64,000 nt of DNA from Spinacia oleracea (Eukaryota; Streptophyta; Magnoliopsida; Caryophyllales; Amaranthaceae), in NCBI RefSeq assembly GCF_020520425.1, contig NC_079487.1, positions 129,230,385 to 129,294,384 of the forward strand, given 5' to 3'. The notes below the pieces were generated by a model. The model saw nothing but the letters and a program-made list of their open reading frames with translations, ran no database searches and was not told the DNA's origin. The translations under genes and the position numbers were made by a program. Shown in pieces: positions 22,043-33,700 of this stretch. Position 1 is the stretch's first letter; every line of letters begins with the position of its first letter.

Positions 22043-22241
22043 CTTTTGTGTAAGACCGCCTTTCCGGAAAGACCACTTTGATTGCTTAACTAATTAGTTC
22101 TAGTGCTTTACTAATTAGTTTCATTGTTTAACTAATTGATTTCCGTGTTTAACTAATTAGTTCCAGTGTTTAACTAATTAATTTCATTATTTAATTTATA
22201 TGACACTAAGGTGGTCTTTTATGTAAGTCCGTCTTATATAA
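22043..22241 (-). repeat. Second, inverted copy of the TTAGTTAA tandem module
   Basis: Bounded by TTTTGTGTAAGACCGCC on the left and GTAAGTCCGTCTTATATAAA on the right, with repeated TTAACTAATTAGTTCCAGTG units between. Read on the minus strand it follows the order of the module at 9820-10035. It lies just upstream of the P450 at 18786-21948. Confidence 0.6.
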
Positions 22242-22259
22242 AAATTTGTAGTGAACTAT

Positions 22260-23600
22260 TATTCGTACTTGCCAACTTGAGGTCTTGAGCTTGTCAAATA
22301 GTATGATGCATTGACACTTTGATTTTTTGTGTACCACAAGAGCTCAAATAACTAATGTCCTTTCAAGTTAAATCTTCTTCTCGTTCTAGATAGAATACCC
22401 ACTTGGTTTATTTGGGAGTAATTATCAAGTGATATATTCTAGAGTTTGTCACGTGTTGGGTTTAGGCTTATGTGTGAGGCCCGTGTGTTCTTTTTATTGT
22501 AAGAGATTACGTCTGGAACGAGTCAAAAAAGAATCGTGTCACGTTGTGTTCATTCCTCTCTTCCAATCTATAAATAGGAAAATGTATTGTTTGTCCCACA
22601 TGTCGTGTCAGGTCGTGTCGTGCTAGTAAATCCCTTACTAGGTTTAAGATTTTGGGGTTAACCTCAAAGGTTTAATACCCCAAAGGTTCCGTTTGATTTG
22701 ACCTAAATCAATTTCAGTGAAAATAATTTTACTCAAAAAACATATTCCAAGGGAAATCACAATTCAAACCTACTTTTCATTCATATGGTTCCTTGTAAAT
22801 AAAATTCATAAAAAAGTAAAATGAGAGTAGATGGATAAGAATTTATAGGAAGATGGAAGGGGAGGTAAGAAGAGAAAGTGGAAAATAATTCTCCCCTCAT
22901 TTCAAATGAAAAATGTTTTTCACTCTTTGCCATAAAAAAAAAAACTAAAACGATTGGAAAAGGAAAAATATTTTACACCAGACCAAAAACTCCTAAATTT
23001 CACCAAGTAACCACTAAATTTCAAAAATAAATAAAATATCCCTATTTCATCTAAATGCCCTTCCAATTACAAACTGAACATTAACCCTCCTAGCTTGTTG
23101 GAGAGATTGGGGGAGTGAATATGGTGGAATTGGGTGCCTGAATTTGGGGGTGATTTTAATTGGGGAATAATTTGTTGTTTGAAGCTGAGATAGCCATTGG
23201 AAAGAGTGCAACGTTGGTGTTCTGATGAAGATGGTGGTTGCAGAGGTGCTGACGTTTGTAGATGAGTTTGAATTTCATAGTTTGAAGTAGAGTTGGCAAA
23301 ATCTGAAACGAAACTATTTGTCCAATAGAGGTAGAGGGTCTTGTAGCAACAGACTGGAGAGAGGATAAACACGCATAAATTTTGAAAAGTAAAGTTAATT
23401 TATTCTGTCAAAATAAATTTAAAGAAAAGTATTGGAAGTTGTTGATGATAAAGGTCGCAAGTTGCGACGATATTTAGTTGTCTCAATCATACGTGTTGAA
23501 GTTTAATTGGCATGCATAGGCGTCACGTAAGCTATACGTCATCGGAATATTCAATACAATATTTTTAATATAAAATGTGTAAATAAGGTTAAGGAAACAA
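22260..23600. other. Gene-free DNA between duplicated P450 pieces
   Basis: No P450 exon 2 text was found here in any frame. CGTGTCGTGTC words near 22600 resemble the degraded GC-rich MITE at 7841. A 101-codon minus-strand frame at 23067-23372 has no recognisable family and is not called. Confidence 0.45.
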
Positions 23601-23609
23601 ATTAGAATA

Positions 23610-23864
23610 CTCCATCCGTCCCAATTTACTCGTTACACTTACAACTTTAGGTGACAAGTGGTTGTTTGGTTTTCAATTGTTATTTTATCAAAAAAGCAGA
23701 TGTGATAGGATTTTAATTGAATGAGAAGGAATGTGGGAACAAAATAAATAGTGGTAAGAGATACAATATAATAATTGTGGGATCATTCCAAATTTAGAAA
23801 TGTAACAACTAATCTGAGACGGACGAAAAATAAAAGTGTAACAACTAATATGAGACGAAGGGAG
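23610..23864. mobile_element. Stowaway-like MITE
   Basis: Ends CTCCATCCGTCCCAATTTAC and, inverted, CTCCCTTCGTCTCATATTAG, with TA on both sides. About 255 bases. Interior words GTAACAACTAAT are shared with the MITE at 27869, which lies in the other direction. Confidence 0.75.
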
Positions 23865-24089
23865 TATTAAGTACCTTTTTTGTAAAATGTATAATAGGTC
23901 ATATAAGTTAAATATTTTAGTTTCCAATTTAAATCATCACACATAAGAATGTCATTTCATTATTGTGACACGGCTTAAAGGTCGCATGTTGCGACCTTTA
24001 TCATTCTCGTAGGAAGTTTACATGGACCAATCGGAGAAAACGGCACAAATTTTGTCACACGTTTATATACACCCCGTATATATATTTTA

Positions 24090-24226
24090 TCCGTTTCTTT
24101 TTAGTTGCAACACGTTATTCTTCACGCTTGTCAATAAATAACTTGATTTATTAATATCTTTAATACTAATATTCGTAAAATATATATTAAGAGTAAAGTG
24201 TTGCAACTATTTTGAAATGGAGGAAA
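24090..24226. mobile_element. Short diverged Stowaway-like MITE
   Basis: The left part CCGTTTCTTTTTAGTTGCAA pairs with the inverted right part CCTCCATTTCAAAATAGTTG, both leading into GCAACAC words. About 137 bases, old, edges approximate. Confidence 0.5.
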
Positions 24227-24527
24227 TATTTTTCTTTTAAAGGAAAGATGAAATGCCCACCGGACAGAAACGCCGCAGAATTAACCCGATGCGAATTAAC
24301 ACACTAGACGTTTTAAAAATAGGAATATTAAGGAGAATCCCTTTTAAAGTGCTTAGGGGCCTAGTGGGGTTGAACCCCGAATGTTTTTTCAATAAGGAAA
24401 AACATTGTTTGACAGCACGAGTTTACATGTGAATGAAGTTTCGACCTTAAAGTTTCTTAATTTTTCTACTAACCATTATTTTAAACTATTTCAACTGATA
24501 GGACCGACAAGCAGGTAATAACTAATA

Positions 24528-24855
24528 CTCCCTCCGTTCCGGAATACTCGATCCGGTTTGACCGGCACAGAGTTTAAGGGACTTGAATTGACTTATTTAA
24601 TTTAATAGGTAGTAGTTGATAGTGGGGTATTATTTTAATGTAGTTAGTGGGAGGTGGGTTAAGAGGTGGGGTTGGGGGAGAGTAGGGGTTGAATTTTTAA
24701 TTATTTTTTGTATGGAGTAGGGGGTATGTGGGTTAATAGGGGTGAAGTGAGAAATAATATAATATTGTTAGAATATTTCCATTTTTAGAAACAGGTCAAG
24801 TATTAAGGGACGGCCCAATAAGGCAAACAGGTCAAGTATTCTGAGACGGAGGGAG
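24528..24855. mobile_element. Stowaway-like MITE, different subfamily
   Basis: Ends CTCCCTCCGTTCCGGAATAC and, inverted, CTCCCTCCGTCTCAGAATAC, with TA on both sides (24526-24527 and 24856-24857). About 328 bases. The interior has no likeness to the other Stowaways in the window. The near-identical ends suggest it is young. Confidence 0.8.
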
Positions 24856-24869
24856 TAAGTGGCTATAGA

Positions 24870-25000
24870 TTTGTGGATTGGATTCGCTCCGCACCGCATC
24901 CACCCAAGTTGGGGTCATGTTAGGCACTTAGGCGGCCCACTAAACCAGCTGTGAATTAGCAAAACTACAAGTTCCGGATAAACAAACCTTTCAGAGAAAA
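24870..25000 (-). repeat. Copy of P450 intron sequence downstream of the orphan exon
   Basis: CATGTTAGGC, ATTAGCAAAACTACAA and TTC..GATA words here recur in the same order at about 20250-20315, inside the intron of the P450 at 18786-21948. In both places they lie 600-850 bases past the end of exon 1. The duplication therefore reached into the intron, which supports loss of exon 2 from this copy. Confidence 0.6.
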
Positions 25001-25582
25001 ACCAAGTTAATGTATTAATTAAAAGATAAAGTGCCTAACAGTATTGAAAAGTCTCTACAAAATGGTGAGTCGGTGACACCCCTAACTTAAGAAAGTGATG
25101 TGTACCATCTATGGAGTAGTATCTAACCTTAGACGTTTAAATTACTTACCTAACGCTTATTTTACATAGTTTTTTACTATAAGCATTTGTGATTTGTTCT
25201 CCGATTATAAATGTTTTTTGTAAGGTAAAAGGTAAAACGTGTCGGTGTCCAATACGTGTCTAACACGGGACACGACAACCCAATGACGCGACCGTGCTTC
25301 CCAGAGCACTCATATGCTGATTCCTAACTAATTTATGATTTTATATTATTTGCTCTCCTTTATCAAAAAATATGCTGAGAGGTCTCTGATACCATGTCAA
25401 AGGACCAACTCAACCAAAAGGTTAAGCGGATGCTTGAAGCCCTAGATTAATTTTATACTCTATCACTTCTAATTATAATAATGACGCTGATTTTGGAAAC
25501 TGCCATCAGAAAATTGCAAAAAGAGGATAATGTAAATAAAGAGTAAGTCAATTAAAAAGTTATTGGGAGCTAAGAAACGTAC

Positions 25583-26470
25583 CGTAATAATACCCTTGAT
25601 TTGATCATTATTAAGGGCAATTGTTTGATTGGGATCCTTTTGAAGTTTCAGAAGCACATCAACAAAATCTTCATCATCTTCTCCATAATTTCTTGAACCA
25701 TCAACATGTTCTTGAATAACTTCATCATAAAACTCATCCAATTCCTTAAAATTCTTCTCTAACCTTGCATCAACCCCATTAACTTTATTAAAAAACCAAC
25801 CAAACCATGGATAAAAATCCGCAACATTAAGCTCCCCTAACAACCTTTGCGTTTCCTTCAAGATCTCATAGTTTTTAGCCTTGTTAGTACCATCAAATTT
25901 CTTCCCATATGCAACGCGGCATATCACATTGTTAGCTAGAGAAAGCATCAATTCGCTAAGATTAATATTACTCGTTCGAGTAATCGATTCGATAACGGTG
26001 TTAACCTCCTCCTTCCTTACGGGTTGAAACGAGTTGACCCGTTTAGTACTTAATAGCTCTAGAATAGCTATTTTTCGAACTTCTCTCCAATACTCGCCAT
26101 ACGGAGCGAATGATATGTCGTTGAACTCGTAACTAAGTCTTTTCGCGGCGTATAATCCCGGCCTACCGGAGAAAATGAGATCGTGAGGCTTGAAGATTTT
26201 TCCGGCGACTTCGGCGGAGGAAATGACTAGGGTTGGGATTGAGCCTAATTGTAAGAGCATAAGAGGGCCATGTTTTTTGGCAAGGTTTTGAAGACATATA
26301 TGTGGTAAATCACCAAATAATTGGTGAAGGTTGCCTAAGATTGGTAGTTTTCTTGGGCTTGGAGGGAGCTTTTTTTGTTGCATCTCTTTGGGGGTTTTAT
26401 ACAATAATATTAGTAATATTAAGGGTATTGCAAATATGAATATAGACCACAAAGATGGCTGAAAATCCAT
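25583..26470 (-). pseudogene. Orphan P450 first exon (CYP71-type), second exon missing
   Basis: 296 codons run from the ATG at 26470 to a good donor (ACG then GTACGT). They code for the membrane anchor, the hinge LPPSPRKLPILGN, the C-helix WREVRK and the whole segment up to DQIKGIIT, closely like the first exon at 21070-21948. The frame is intact and a TATA-like box lies upstream. No exon 2 with I-helix, ExxR or heme loop was found between 22.3 and 25.5 kb. Either this is a truncated duplicate, or its transcript could splice over the next first exon to the shared exon at 18786-19412, which would keep frame. Truncation is the simpler reading. Confidence 0.75.
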
Positions 26471-26513
26471 GTTTTTGCTATGAAATAAGGTCTAACCCTT
26501 TGAGCTAATGTAG

Positions 26514-26528
26514 AGCTATATATATATG
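26514..26528 (-). promoter_or_regulatory. TATA-like box of the orphan P450 exon
   Basis: Minus strand CATATATATATAGCTC lies about 45-60 bases ahead of the ATG at 26470. Its presence leaves open that the exon is still transcribed. Confidence 0.45.
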
Positions 26529-26559
26529 GAAAATATACGGAGTAAATGTCTAGTTAGTG

Positions 26560-27860
26560 AACTAACGAATGAGCCATAATAGCAATATTAATTACAAAGT
26601 GAGTTACGCTGTTATTGTTCATGCTTAACAACTTGATTGAGGTGGCATACTGGCATATATGCAACTAGCTAGATTTAAATACGCACGAGATTCACATTTT
26701 GAAAAACATATCCAATCTAGTACGGAGTACAACAACTCATATTAATTATACATTGAAAATATGAAATTTCAATTCAAACAACATTATAATGTAAGGGCAT
26801 TTTAATTGGATACAATTTATACAAAGTCGACTTAAATAACATATACTTTATCTGTTCCTAAAAGATTGTCAGATAAAAAAAAAATCAATTTATTAACATT
26901 TGGATGTAAGTTATGCACAAGGATTGATAAAATTGGTCTATGAGGAGAGATAGAGAGAGCTAGAGCAAGTGGGAAATTAAAGTTAGCATTTAAAATGTGA
27001 AGAGAGTAGATTGATATGTACGGACGAAAAGAGTAGATTGATATGACACAATCTTGTAAGGACGAAGAGAGTAGATCGATACCTACGGAGTAGGTAGGCA
27101 GACAAGGGAATATATGAAATCAAAGAAATCTTGTGGGTCTAGGATAACGTGTTTCTTACTCCTTAGAGCACACACAACCTTGACATGTTGCTTGGGTCAA
27201 GTGATAATTGACAGGACAAAATAACTACAATGTTGACAATATGCAAGGGTCAAAATTTTATTAACTTGACCCGGGTCGTATATGTGACCCAATTAAGGTC
27301 AAGTTAATTAAAAAGGGATGTGGGGCCACATAAAGTGCAACTTGCAGGGAGCCTAGGCAATAGTTGTTACTTGTTTGCATACGGAGTACTCCGTATTATT
27401 TTAGGCTAATATTGGCTAAAATCATTTTGTATTGTATGCATGCATGCAACGCATATTTTTTTTTTTTGGGGGGGCTCATGTGCTGCCACGCATGCAATGC
27501 ATCTTTTTTTTTTAGAAAATTTTCATGATAAGTTTTTTACAATGCCACGTGTGTACAATTTTCAGGATAAGGTTTTTACAATGCCACATATGTTAATTTA
27601 ATTTCATATTTTTTTATTTGTTAAAATTAATAATTGTGTTTGAAGGTGAATTTAAAGTGGGGTATATGTAAAAGTAAAAAAAATAGGTAAGAGAAATTAA
27701 TGACCTTGAGTCAAGATTATAGAAGAAAAATGAGGGATTTAAGTAAGTGGTATGTCAAGTTAGTGGGAAATGAGGTGGAAGAAGGAGAAAAATGAGAGAT
27801 AAATTATTTGTCACTTGACCGAAGTTCAAGGATGCACATGGTCCTTGGTCATGAATTACT
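26560..27860. other. Gene-free AT-rich DNA
   Basis: No coding text. Small local duplications are visible, such as GTTTTTTACAATGCCACGTG near 27531 and TTTTTACAATGCCACATATG near 27572, and GATTGATATG words near 27010-27040. A TACGGAGTACTCCGTA double octamer lies at about 27380. Confidence 0.45.
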
Positions 27861-27868
27861 TTATGTTA

Positions 27869-28156
27869 CTCCCTCCGTCCCAGATTAGTTGTTACACTTT
27901 CCTTTTTCGTCCGTCCCAGATTAGTTGTTACAATTCTAAATTAGGAATGACCCCGCAATTATTATATTGTCTCTCTATTCCCACTAATTTTTATTTTGTC
28001 CCACACCCTCTCTCATTCAATTAAAAATACCCCACTAACTCTTATCACATCTACTTTTTCAATAAAATAATAATTGATAAACAAACAACCACTTATCACC
28101 TAAAACTTTGTGCAAAGATAAGTGTAACAACTAATATGGGACGGAAGAGACAGAGA
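27869..28156. mobile_element. Stowaway-like MITE
   Basis: Left end CTCCCTCCGTCCCAGATTAG preceded by TA. The right end (AACTAATATGGGACGG then a diverged tail) is less clean, so the right edge is approximate. Shares interior words with the MITE at 23610. A CGTCCCAGATTAGTTGTTAC word is repeated inside the left arm. Confidence 0.65.
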
Positions 28157-28348
28157 GATTATACGCTGTAGATGGAGGTCTCTATTTATTTGCCCTATAC
28201 CTTATTTAGTTTACTATTATTTAATCTAACTAAAAGACAAATATATCTACCATTTGCTTTTCATTATACCTCTTTCTTAATAAACTTAAATTTTTCCTAT
28301 AAGACAATCTTTTAGAGACGAATGGAGTAATATTGGAAGTCCTCGAAC

Positions 28349-28560
28349 ATAACAGTGATTAAATTGGATAAATCGAAGGCTTATGATCGTATGAACTGGA
28401 ATATTATTGTCAAGGTACTCCATGCTTCTGACTTTAAGCATCACTTTATTCAATTTATTTCACATGGCATTTTTACAGTGATGTTCAATGCTACTATTAA
28501 TGGGAAGACTTCAGAAACTTTGGCTCCAACACATGGCTTAGGTTAAGGAGATCCTCTATA
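28349..28560 (+). mobile_element. LINE reverse transcriptase fragment
   Basis: The frame reads VIKLDKSKAYDRMNWNIIVK, then TVMFNATINGKTSE, then LAPTHGLG and, after one stop codon at 28543, GDPL. This is the plant L1-type reverse transcriptase block (LDxSKAYDRxxW ... ING ... RGLRQGDPLSP). Only about 210 bases remain, so it is a dead scrap; the Q of the RQGDP motif is replaced by the stop. Confidence 0.7.
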
Positions 28561-28934
28561 ATATTTGTCGGACAAAAAAAAAATTACCTCTTGTGATGAC
28601 GTGGATGTTACTCCGGATGACTCGTACATATAAGAATTTCGACACATTTTTTCACCGGAGATTTGCATCGCCGGAAAATTCCCTCGCCGGAGTGGTAGCA
28701 CCCGCCTGGTTTTGGTTCGCCGAAATTTGATCGGAGGTCTGGCCGGAATTGTGGTTGCCGGAATGTTAGAAGGTTGAAGGTGAATTATAAGGTTAAAGGT
28801 AAGATGGTTATTGAAAGTAAGGTAAAAGGTAAAAAAACAAAAGAGTAAATATAAGAAAGGGATAATTATGACATTTAATGTGCGGGACGCAGATGAGTAT
28901 TTACGTGGCATTGTGGCGGAGTTTAGTAAACCAC
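28561..28934. other. Gene-free DNA with CCGG-rich words
   Basis: GCCGGAAAATTCC, CGCCGGAGTGG and GGCCGGAATTG words occur over 28660-28760. This is more GC-rich than its flanks and could be a scrap of another repeat. No ends or coding text recognised. Confidence 0.3.
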
Positions 28935-29360
28935 TTAGGAGGCGTTTGGTTGGGGGTTTTCAAGAAAGGGAAAGGGAATGATGGGGTTTCATTCCATTTG
29001 TTGTTGTTTGTTTGGTGGTTTTTGTCATTCCCTTTACGCTATTTTCTTTTTCACTTACCCCCAAATCCCTCTACATTGATACTCTACCACCCCCAAGGTT
29101 TGCCATTCCCTTTCCCTTGACCACTCTCTATAATTAATAATTAATAATTAATAATTAATAATTAATAATTAATAATTAATAATTAATAATTAATAATTAA
29201 TAATTAATAATTAATAATTAATAATTAATAATTAATAATTAATAATTAATAATTAATAATTAATAATTAATAATTAATAATTAATAATTAATAATTAATA
29301 ATTAATAATTAATAATTAATAGTTAATAGTTAATAGTTAATAATTAATAGTTAATAGTTA

Positions 29361-29714
29361 CTCCCTCCGTTCCTAAATAAGTGTCCAGTTCCCATAAATA
29401 GCGTTCCCTTATAAGTGTCCAGTTTCCATTTTTGAACATACACCTTTCCCAATTTTCTATACACTTTTCCCACTTTTCCACACACTTTTCCCATTTTTTT
29501 ATAAATCATTATTATTTTTTCTTACACATTCTACACTTTTTCTACTTTTCAATCCCCACATCCCTTTCTATTTGTACTTTTAACATTAAACAATTATCTA
29601 CTTTTTCCTTTCCCCAAATAAAATATTCCCAATCATTACCTCTTACACACAATTCAGTTTTATTAAATCCCGTGTAAATGTCCAAAGTGGACACTTATTT
29701 AGGAACGGAGGGAG
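29361..29714. mobile_element. Stowaway-like MITE, first of an inverted pair
   Basis: Ends CTCCCTCCGTTCCTAAATAA and its complement, TA on both sides, 354 bases. Same subfamily as 19761-20115. Inserted in the TTAATAG array. Confidence 0.85.
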
Positions 29715-29730
29715 TAATAGTTAATAGTTA

Positions 29731-30084
29731 CTCCCTCCGTTCCTAAATACGTGTCCACTTTGGACATGTACACGGTAATTAATAAAATTGAATGGTGTGT
29801 AAGAGGTAATGATTGAGAATGTTTTTTTTTTTGGGAAAGGAAAAAGTAGATAATTGTTTATTGATAAAGTATAAATAAAAGTGGAGGTGGTGATTGAAAA
29901 GTGGGAAAAGTGTAGAATGTGTAAGAAAAGATAATAATGATGTATAGAAAAGTGGGAAAAGTGTATGAAAAAATGGGAAAAGTGTATAGAAAAGTGGGAA
30001 AGGTGTATGTTCAAAAACGGAAAGTGGACACATAAAAGGGAACGCCATAAATAGGAACTGGACACGTATTTAGGAACGGGGGAG
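29731..30084. mobile_element. Stowaway-like MITE, second of an inverted pair
   Basis: Ends CTCCCTCCGTTCCTAAATAC and inverted CTCCCCCGTTCCTAAATACG, TA on both sides, 354 bases. It runs opposite to its neighbour at 29361-29714, only 16 bases away, so the two form a near palindrome of about 720 bases. Confidence 0.85.
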
Positions 30085-30729
30085 TAATAGTTAATAGTTA
30101 ATAGTTAATAGTTAATAGTTAATAGTTAATAGTTAATAGTTAATAATTAATAATTAGTAATTAGTATTTAGTAATTAGTAATTAATAATAAATATAAACA
30201 ATGAATAATAAATAATAAATAATAAATAATTAATAATAAATAATTAATAATAAATAATGAATATTAAATAATAAATAAATAATAATCAATAATGAAGAAT
30301 AAATAATTAGTAATAAATAATAAAAAATAAAAAATAAATAAAAAATATTTATTATTTATTATTTATTTATATATTATTTATTATCTTACTTAGGAGAGAG
30401 AGGGGAGAAGAATGGACAAACCAAACAACATTCTTAAACAAAGAGTTTTCATTCCATTCTCCTTGATTCCCATTCTCATTCTCATTATCTTTCCCCTTCT
30501 CCAACCAAACGGCCCCTTACTATTGTTCAAAACGGGTCGTACATCCCGGTTAATTTCGTGTCATGTCGTATCAATTTATTGTTCGGTCACGTTGTTTTAT
30601 CACTCGTGTGAGAGACGGTCTGCTCTAACTCTAGCCCGAAAGGCTCGCTTTTGACCAGAAACCCAGTCTTCCCCGCCCCGCCTCACCTCTAATTCTGTCC
30701 GGTACTCAAAGAAGATAATTCAATTGACA

Positions 30730-33700
30730 ATGGAAGCCCTTGGATATCTCCCTCTCTGTACTCCCAAACTTTCACCCTCAAATTGTAATAAAAAATGCTG
30801 CACAAATTATTCTGGAGCAGCACCAAATTACAAATTCAACGGCCCTTGTTCTGGGAAGTTGATCCCAATTCGCAAAACGATGGTATGTGAAAACCTTGGA
30901 TTTTTCCAGTTAAATCCCTCCCAAATTCATGGATTTTCATTTTTGTTTTATTTTTATGTCAAACTTTTTGAAATGGGTGTCATTTTTTACAGAATTGGAA
31001 AGTACCCAGAATGCAAGTAGTGGAAGAAGAGTATGAATTGAAGCAAATGAAAGATATGGCAGCTGCTAGAAAAAGATGGGAAGCTTTGGTATAAATTAAT
31101 TCCCTTCATAATTGAAAATTAATGCTATTTTTATTTCAATTTCTGGTTAATTTTTAGTTGGTTTGCTTAATTATACATCGTATATGATATTTTGAACTTG
31201 TTTTAACTAGGATTGAAATAGCTATGAGTAATTTAGGGTTTCTATAACTGAAAAGGGTAAGAGTTTTAGGGAATTAGCAAATCGTTATTTTTTTGTAGAA
31301 CTGTTGTACTATGTGATTGAAATTATGGATTCCTAAATGGTAGGATGATATCGAATTATGTTGTGGATAATGGGATTGATTTGTTACATCTAGCGTTACA
31401 TAGGTGTAACCGTGTAAGCTATTCAAATAAAAGAAAATGAACAAAGGAAATAGCTTCCTCAGTTTTTCAGATTTTGAAGTAGTTGCTTTATGGTGGCGGG
31501 GTGGATTGCCAAGTTTAAGTAATGTTTAAGCTATACGGCTACAAATTGCGATTTCAAGTCCAGTAATGTTTGTATTTGTAGTAGTTTCTTTGTAGATTGG
31601 CTATTATTGACTACCTCGTACTGTCATAGTGCTGTTGATATGGATGCACCACATTTTGTTTGAAATTGTGATAAGCATCTGTAACTCTATAAGCACACAA
31701 TTTCTTGTCATGGTCGCTTGTGGTTTAAAATCCTTGTTGTGAGTGAGAATCTCATATTTGTGTCTCAGGCTTTCGAACTCTTTTGCATAGGTGAGGGAGG
31801 GAAAAGTCAAACCTTTGACTCCAAGGGAGGCTGGGTATGCAATCCAACTGTCCGGCAAGACTCTGCTTGATGTTCGACCTGCATCAGAGCGCAATAAGGT
31901 GAGTACTTGATCTATACCTATCTTCTTTGCTTGAGAATACATTTATGCTTCAGCTACTTTTTTGGACGCTATAGCTATGTCATCATTAATTATGGTTTTA
32001 TTTACTCTGCTTTTGGAGGTTCTGAATTCTGTTTTTCAAAGCATCAATTGTGATTGCATCTACTGTTCTGATTTGTTTGGACTTTATGCATTGAAGTTAC
32101 ATACTTATATTTTGAGTGACATAATATATGCTATGTGGCTGCGTAAATGTTCTGATCCTTTTCTGTTTAGTAGTTAACAAACTTCGTACTTAACACTCCT
32201 TATTCACTTTCTGTTTTGTGACTTGTGTCTGGTACACCGTACACCATTAAGTCCATTCCATATAAATGCTTTATAAGTATCACCTAAAAGACTAAAACTT
32301 ACTCAATATCTACATCTTTTAATGAAAACAACATTTACTTTATGGAAGCTATGATTCTATATCATCTCTCACTAATCCATGAATAAAATGTGTATTTTTG
32401 TGATGCAGGCATGGGTTAAGGGTTCAGACTGGATACCCATTTTTGATGTTGATGACAGATTGGATGCTGGAACGCTCTCAAAAAAGGCAACAAATTTCGT
32501 GATGGGTACTTCTTGATTCCTATCATCCTTTTCCTGGCATGTTATAAAGTTTATTATTATAAAGTTAAAGGCAAAGTTTCTACATCGTTACATCAAATAG
32601 ATAAATAATACAACCCATTCAAGTGTTATCCAAAATAAGATTAGCAAGAAAACTTTGTACAATATTTGTAAATTGTAACTAGTAGACTGCTTAAAAAGAA
32701 ATGGCTTTGTTGTATAAAGGATTTAGATAAGCCCCTTCATGTCTTGAAATCTTATTGAATTTATGTAGGAGGATGGTGGAGTGGTGTGCCTACACTTTCC
32801 TATAACGGGTATGCTGCTAATCCACAATCCTTTCCAAGTTGGAGTAATATACAAGTTACTCTTTGATAAATGATGGATTTTTGCGCAGCTGGTTCTTATC
32901 CAAAGTCGAGGAAGAGTTCCCAAAGGATACAGATCTTATTGTAGCGTGTCAGAAGGGATTAAGGTGATATACTTATTATCAGATTCTTATATTTCTGAGA
33001 TTTAGGCTAGCCAACTAATTTATCATGTGAAGTTTCCTTTTAGTTTTGACTGTATTCTAGTACTAGATGGAGTACTAATAGTATTGTAACCCTCTGCATG
33101 GGATAAAGTTCAAGCTATTTGCAGAATATTCTGGGATATGGATTGCGTGGGTGTGTCCATTTCCGATGGAGCCAATGATTCATTTGTTCTTTTGGCCATG
33201 GGATGTATTGCACTAAATCAAAATGACTCTTAAAACCTCTTCGCTTCCTTTCCATGAAGTAGAAGATGGTCGTCCCGTTGTCGTCCCGTTAACGCTTCTG
33301 GGTCAATTGGAAACAACCTCAATGCAATTGCAATAGCAGGGGTAAGGTTGCGTACGTTCGATCCCCCCTTACCCCGCTTTTTGCGGGAGCCTCTTTGAGG
33401 CAATGGGGTAATGATAATGAATGGATGGATTGCGTGGGTTCCCTACATTAATAGTATGATGTCTCAATTTTAGCAGCATTACTGCAACTTATTGCGTTTA
33501 CCCTTTATTTTTCTTCCCTGCATCATCTGTGACTTGTTGCGTTTACCCTTTATTTTTCTTGAGAAAGTCTCCAGAAAGAACTGGATTTTAACCTCTAAAT
33601 TCTAGTGCACTTGGATATTTTAAAAATTTAGAAAAATGTGGTGTGCTTTGAGCCTCTGAATCAATTGAAGTAATGAACTGAATGAATTTTGTGGTCAGTG

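Larger units (their letters stand above)
29130..30375. repeat. Heptamer microsatellite (TAATTAA)n, interrupted
   Basis: From 29130 to about 29320 the unit TAATTAA repeats almost perfectly. It changes to TTAATAG units up to 29360 and again at 30085-30140, then to looser TAATAAA words up to about 30375. Two Stowaway MITEs interrupt it. About 190 bases are pure heptamer. Confidence 0.85.
28938..30516. mobile_element. Tourist-like (PIF/Harbinger) element expanded by inner repeats
   Basis: Left end GGAGGCGTTTGGTTGGG and inverted right end GGGGCCGTTTGGTTGGAG, flanked by TTA on each side (28935-28937 and 30517-30519), as for Tourist MITEs. About 1.58 kb. Most of the length is a heptamer array and two inserted Stowaway MITEs, so the original element was perhaps 300-400 bases. 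It lies just upstream of STR11. Confidence 0.7.

Noticed and set aside
23067-23372. 101-codon minus-strand frame
   Set aside because: No recognisable domain, no splice partners, and low-complexity surroundings.
22260-25560. A hidden second exon for the orphan P450 exon
   Set aside because: I looked for DMF(I/V)AG, ExxR and PFGxGRRxCPG text on both strands and found none.
29130-29360. Regular short repeats that might suggest a CRISPR-like array
   Set aside because: It is a pure heptamer microsatellite without spacers, in a plant genome.
33340-33380. A tRNA-like B-box (CGTTCGATCCCC) suggesting a tRNA gene
   Set aside because: No cloverleaf can be built around it, and it lies within the SINE 3' block flanked by a target duplication.
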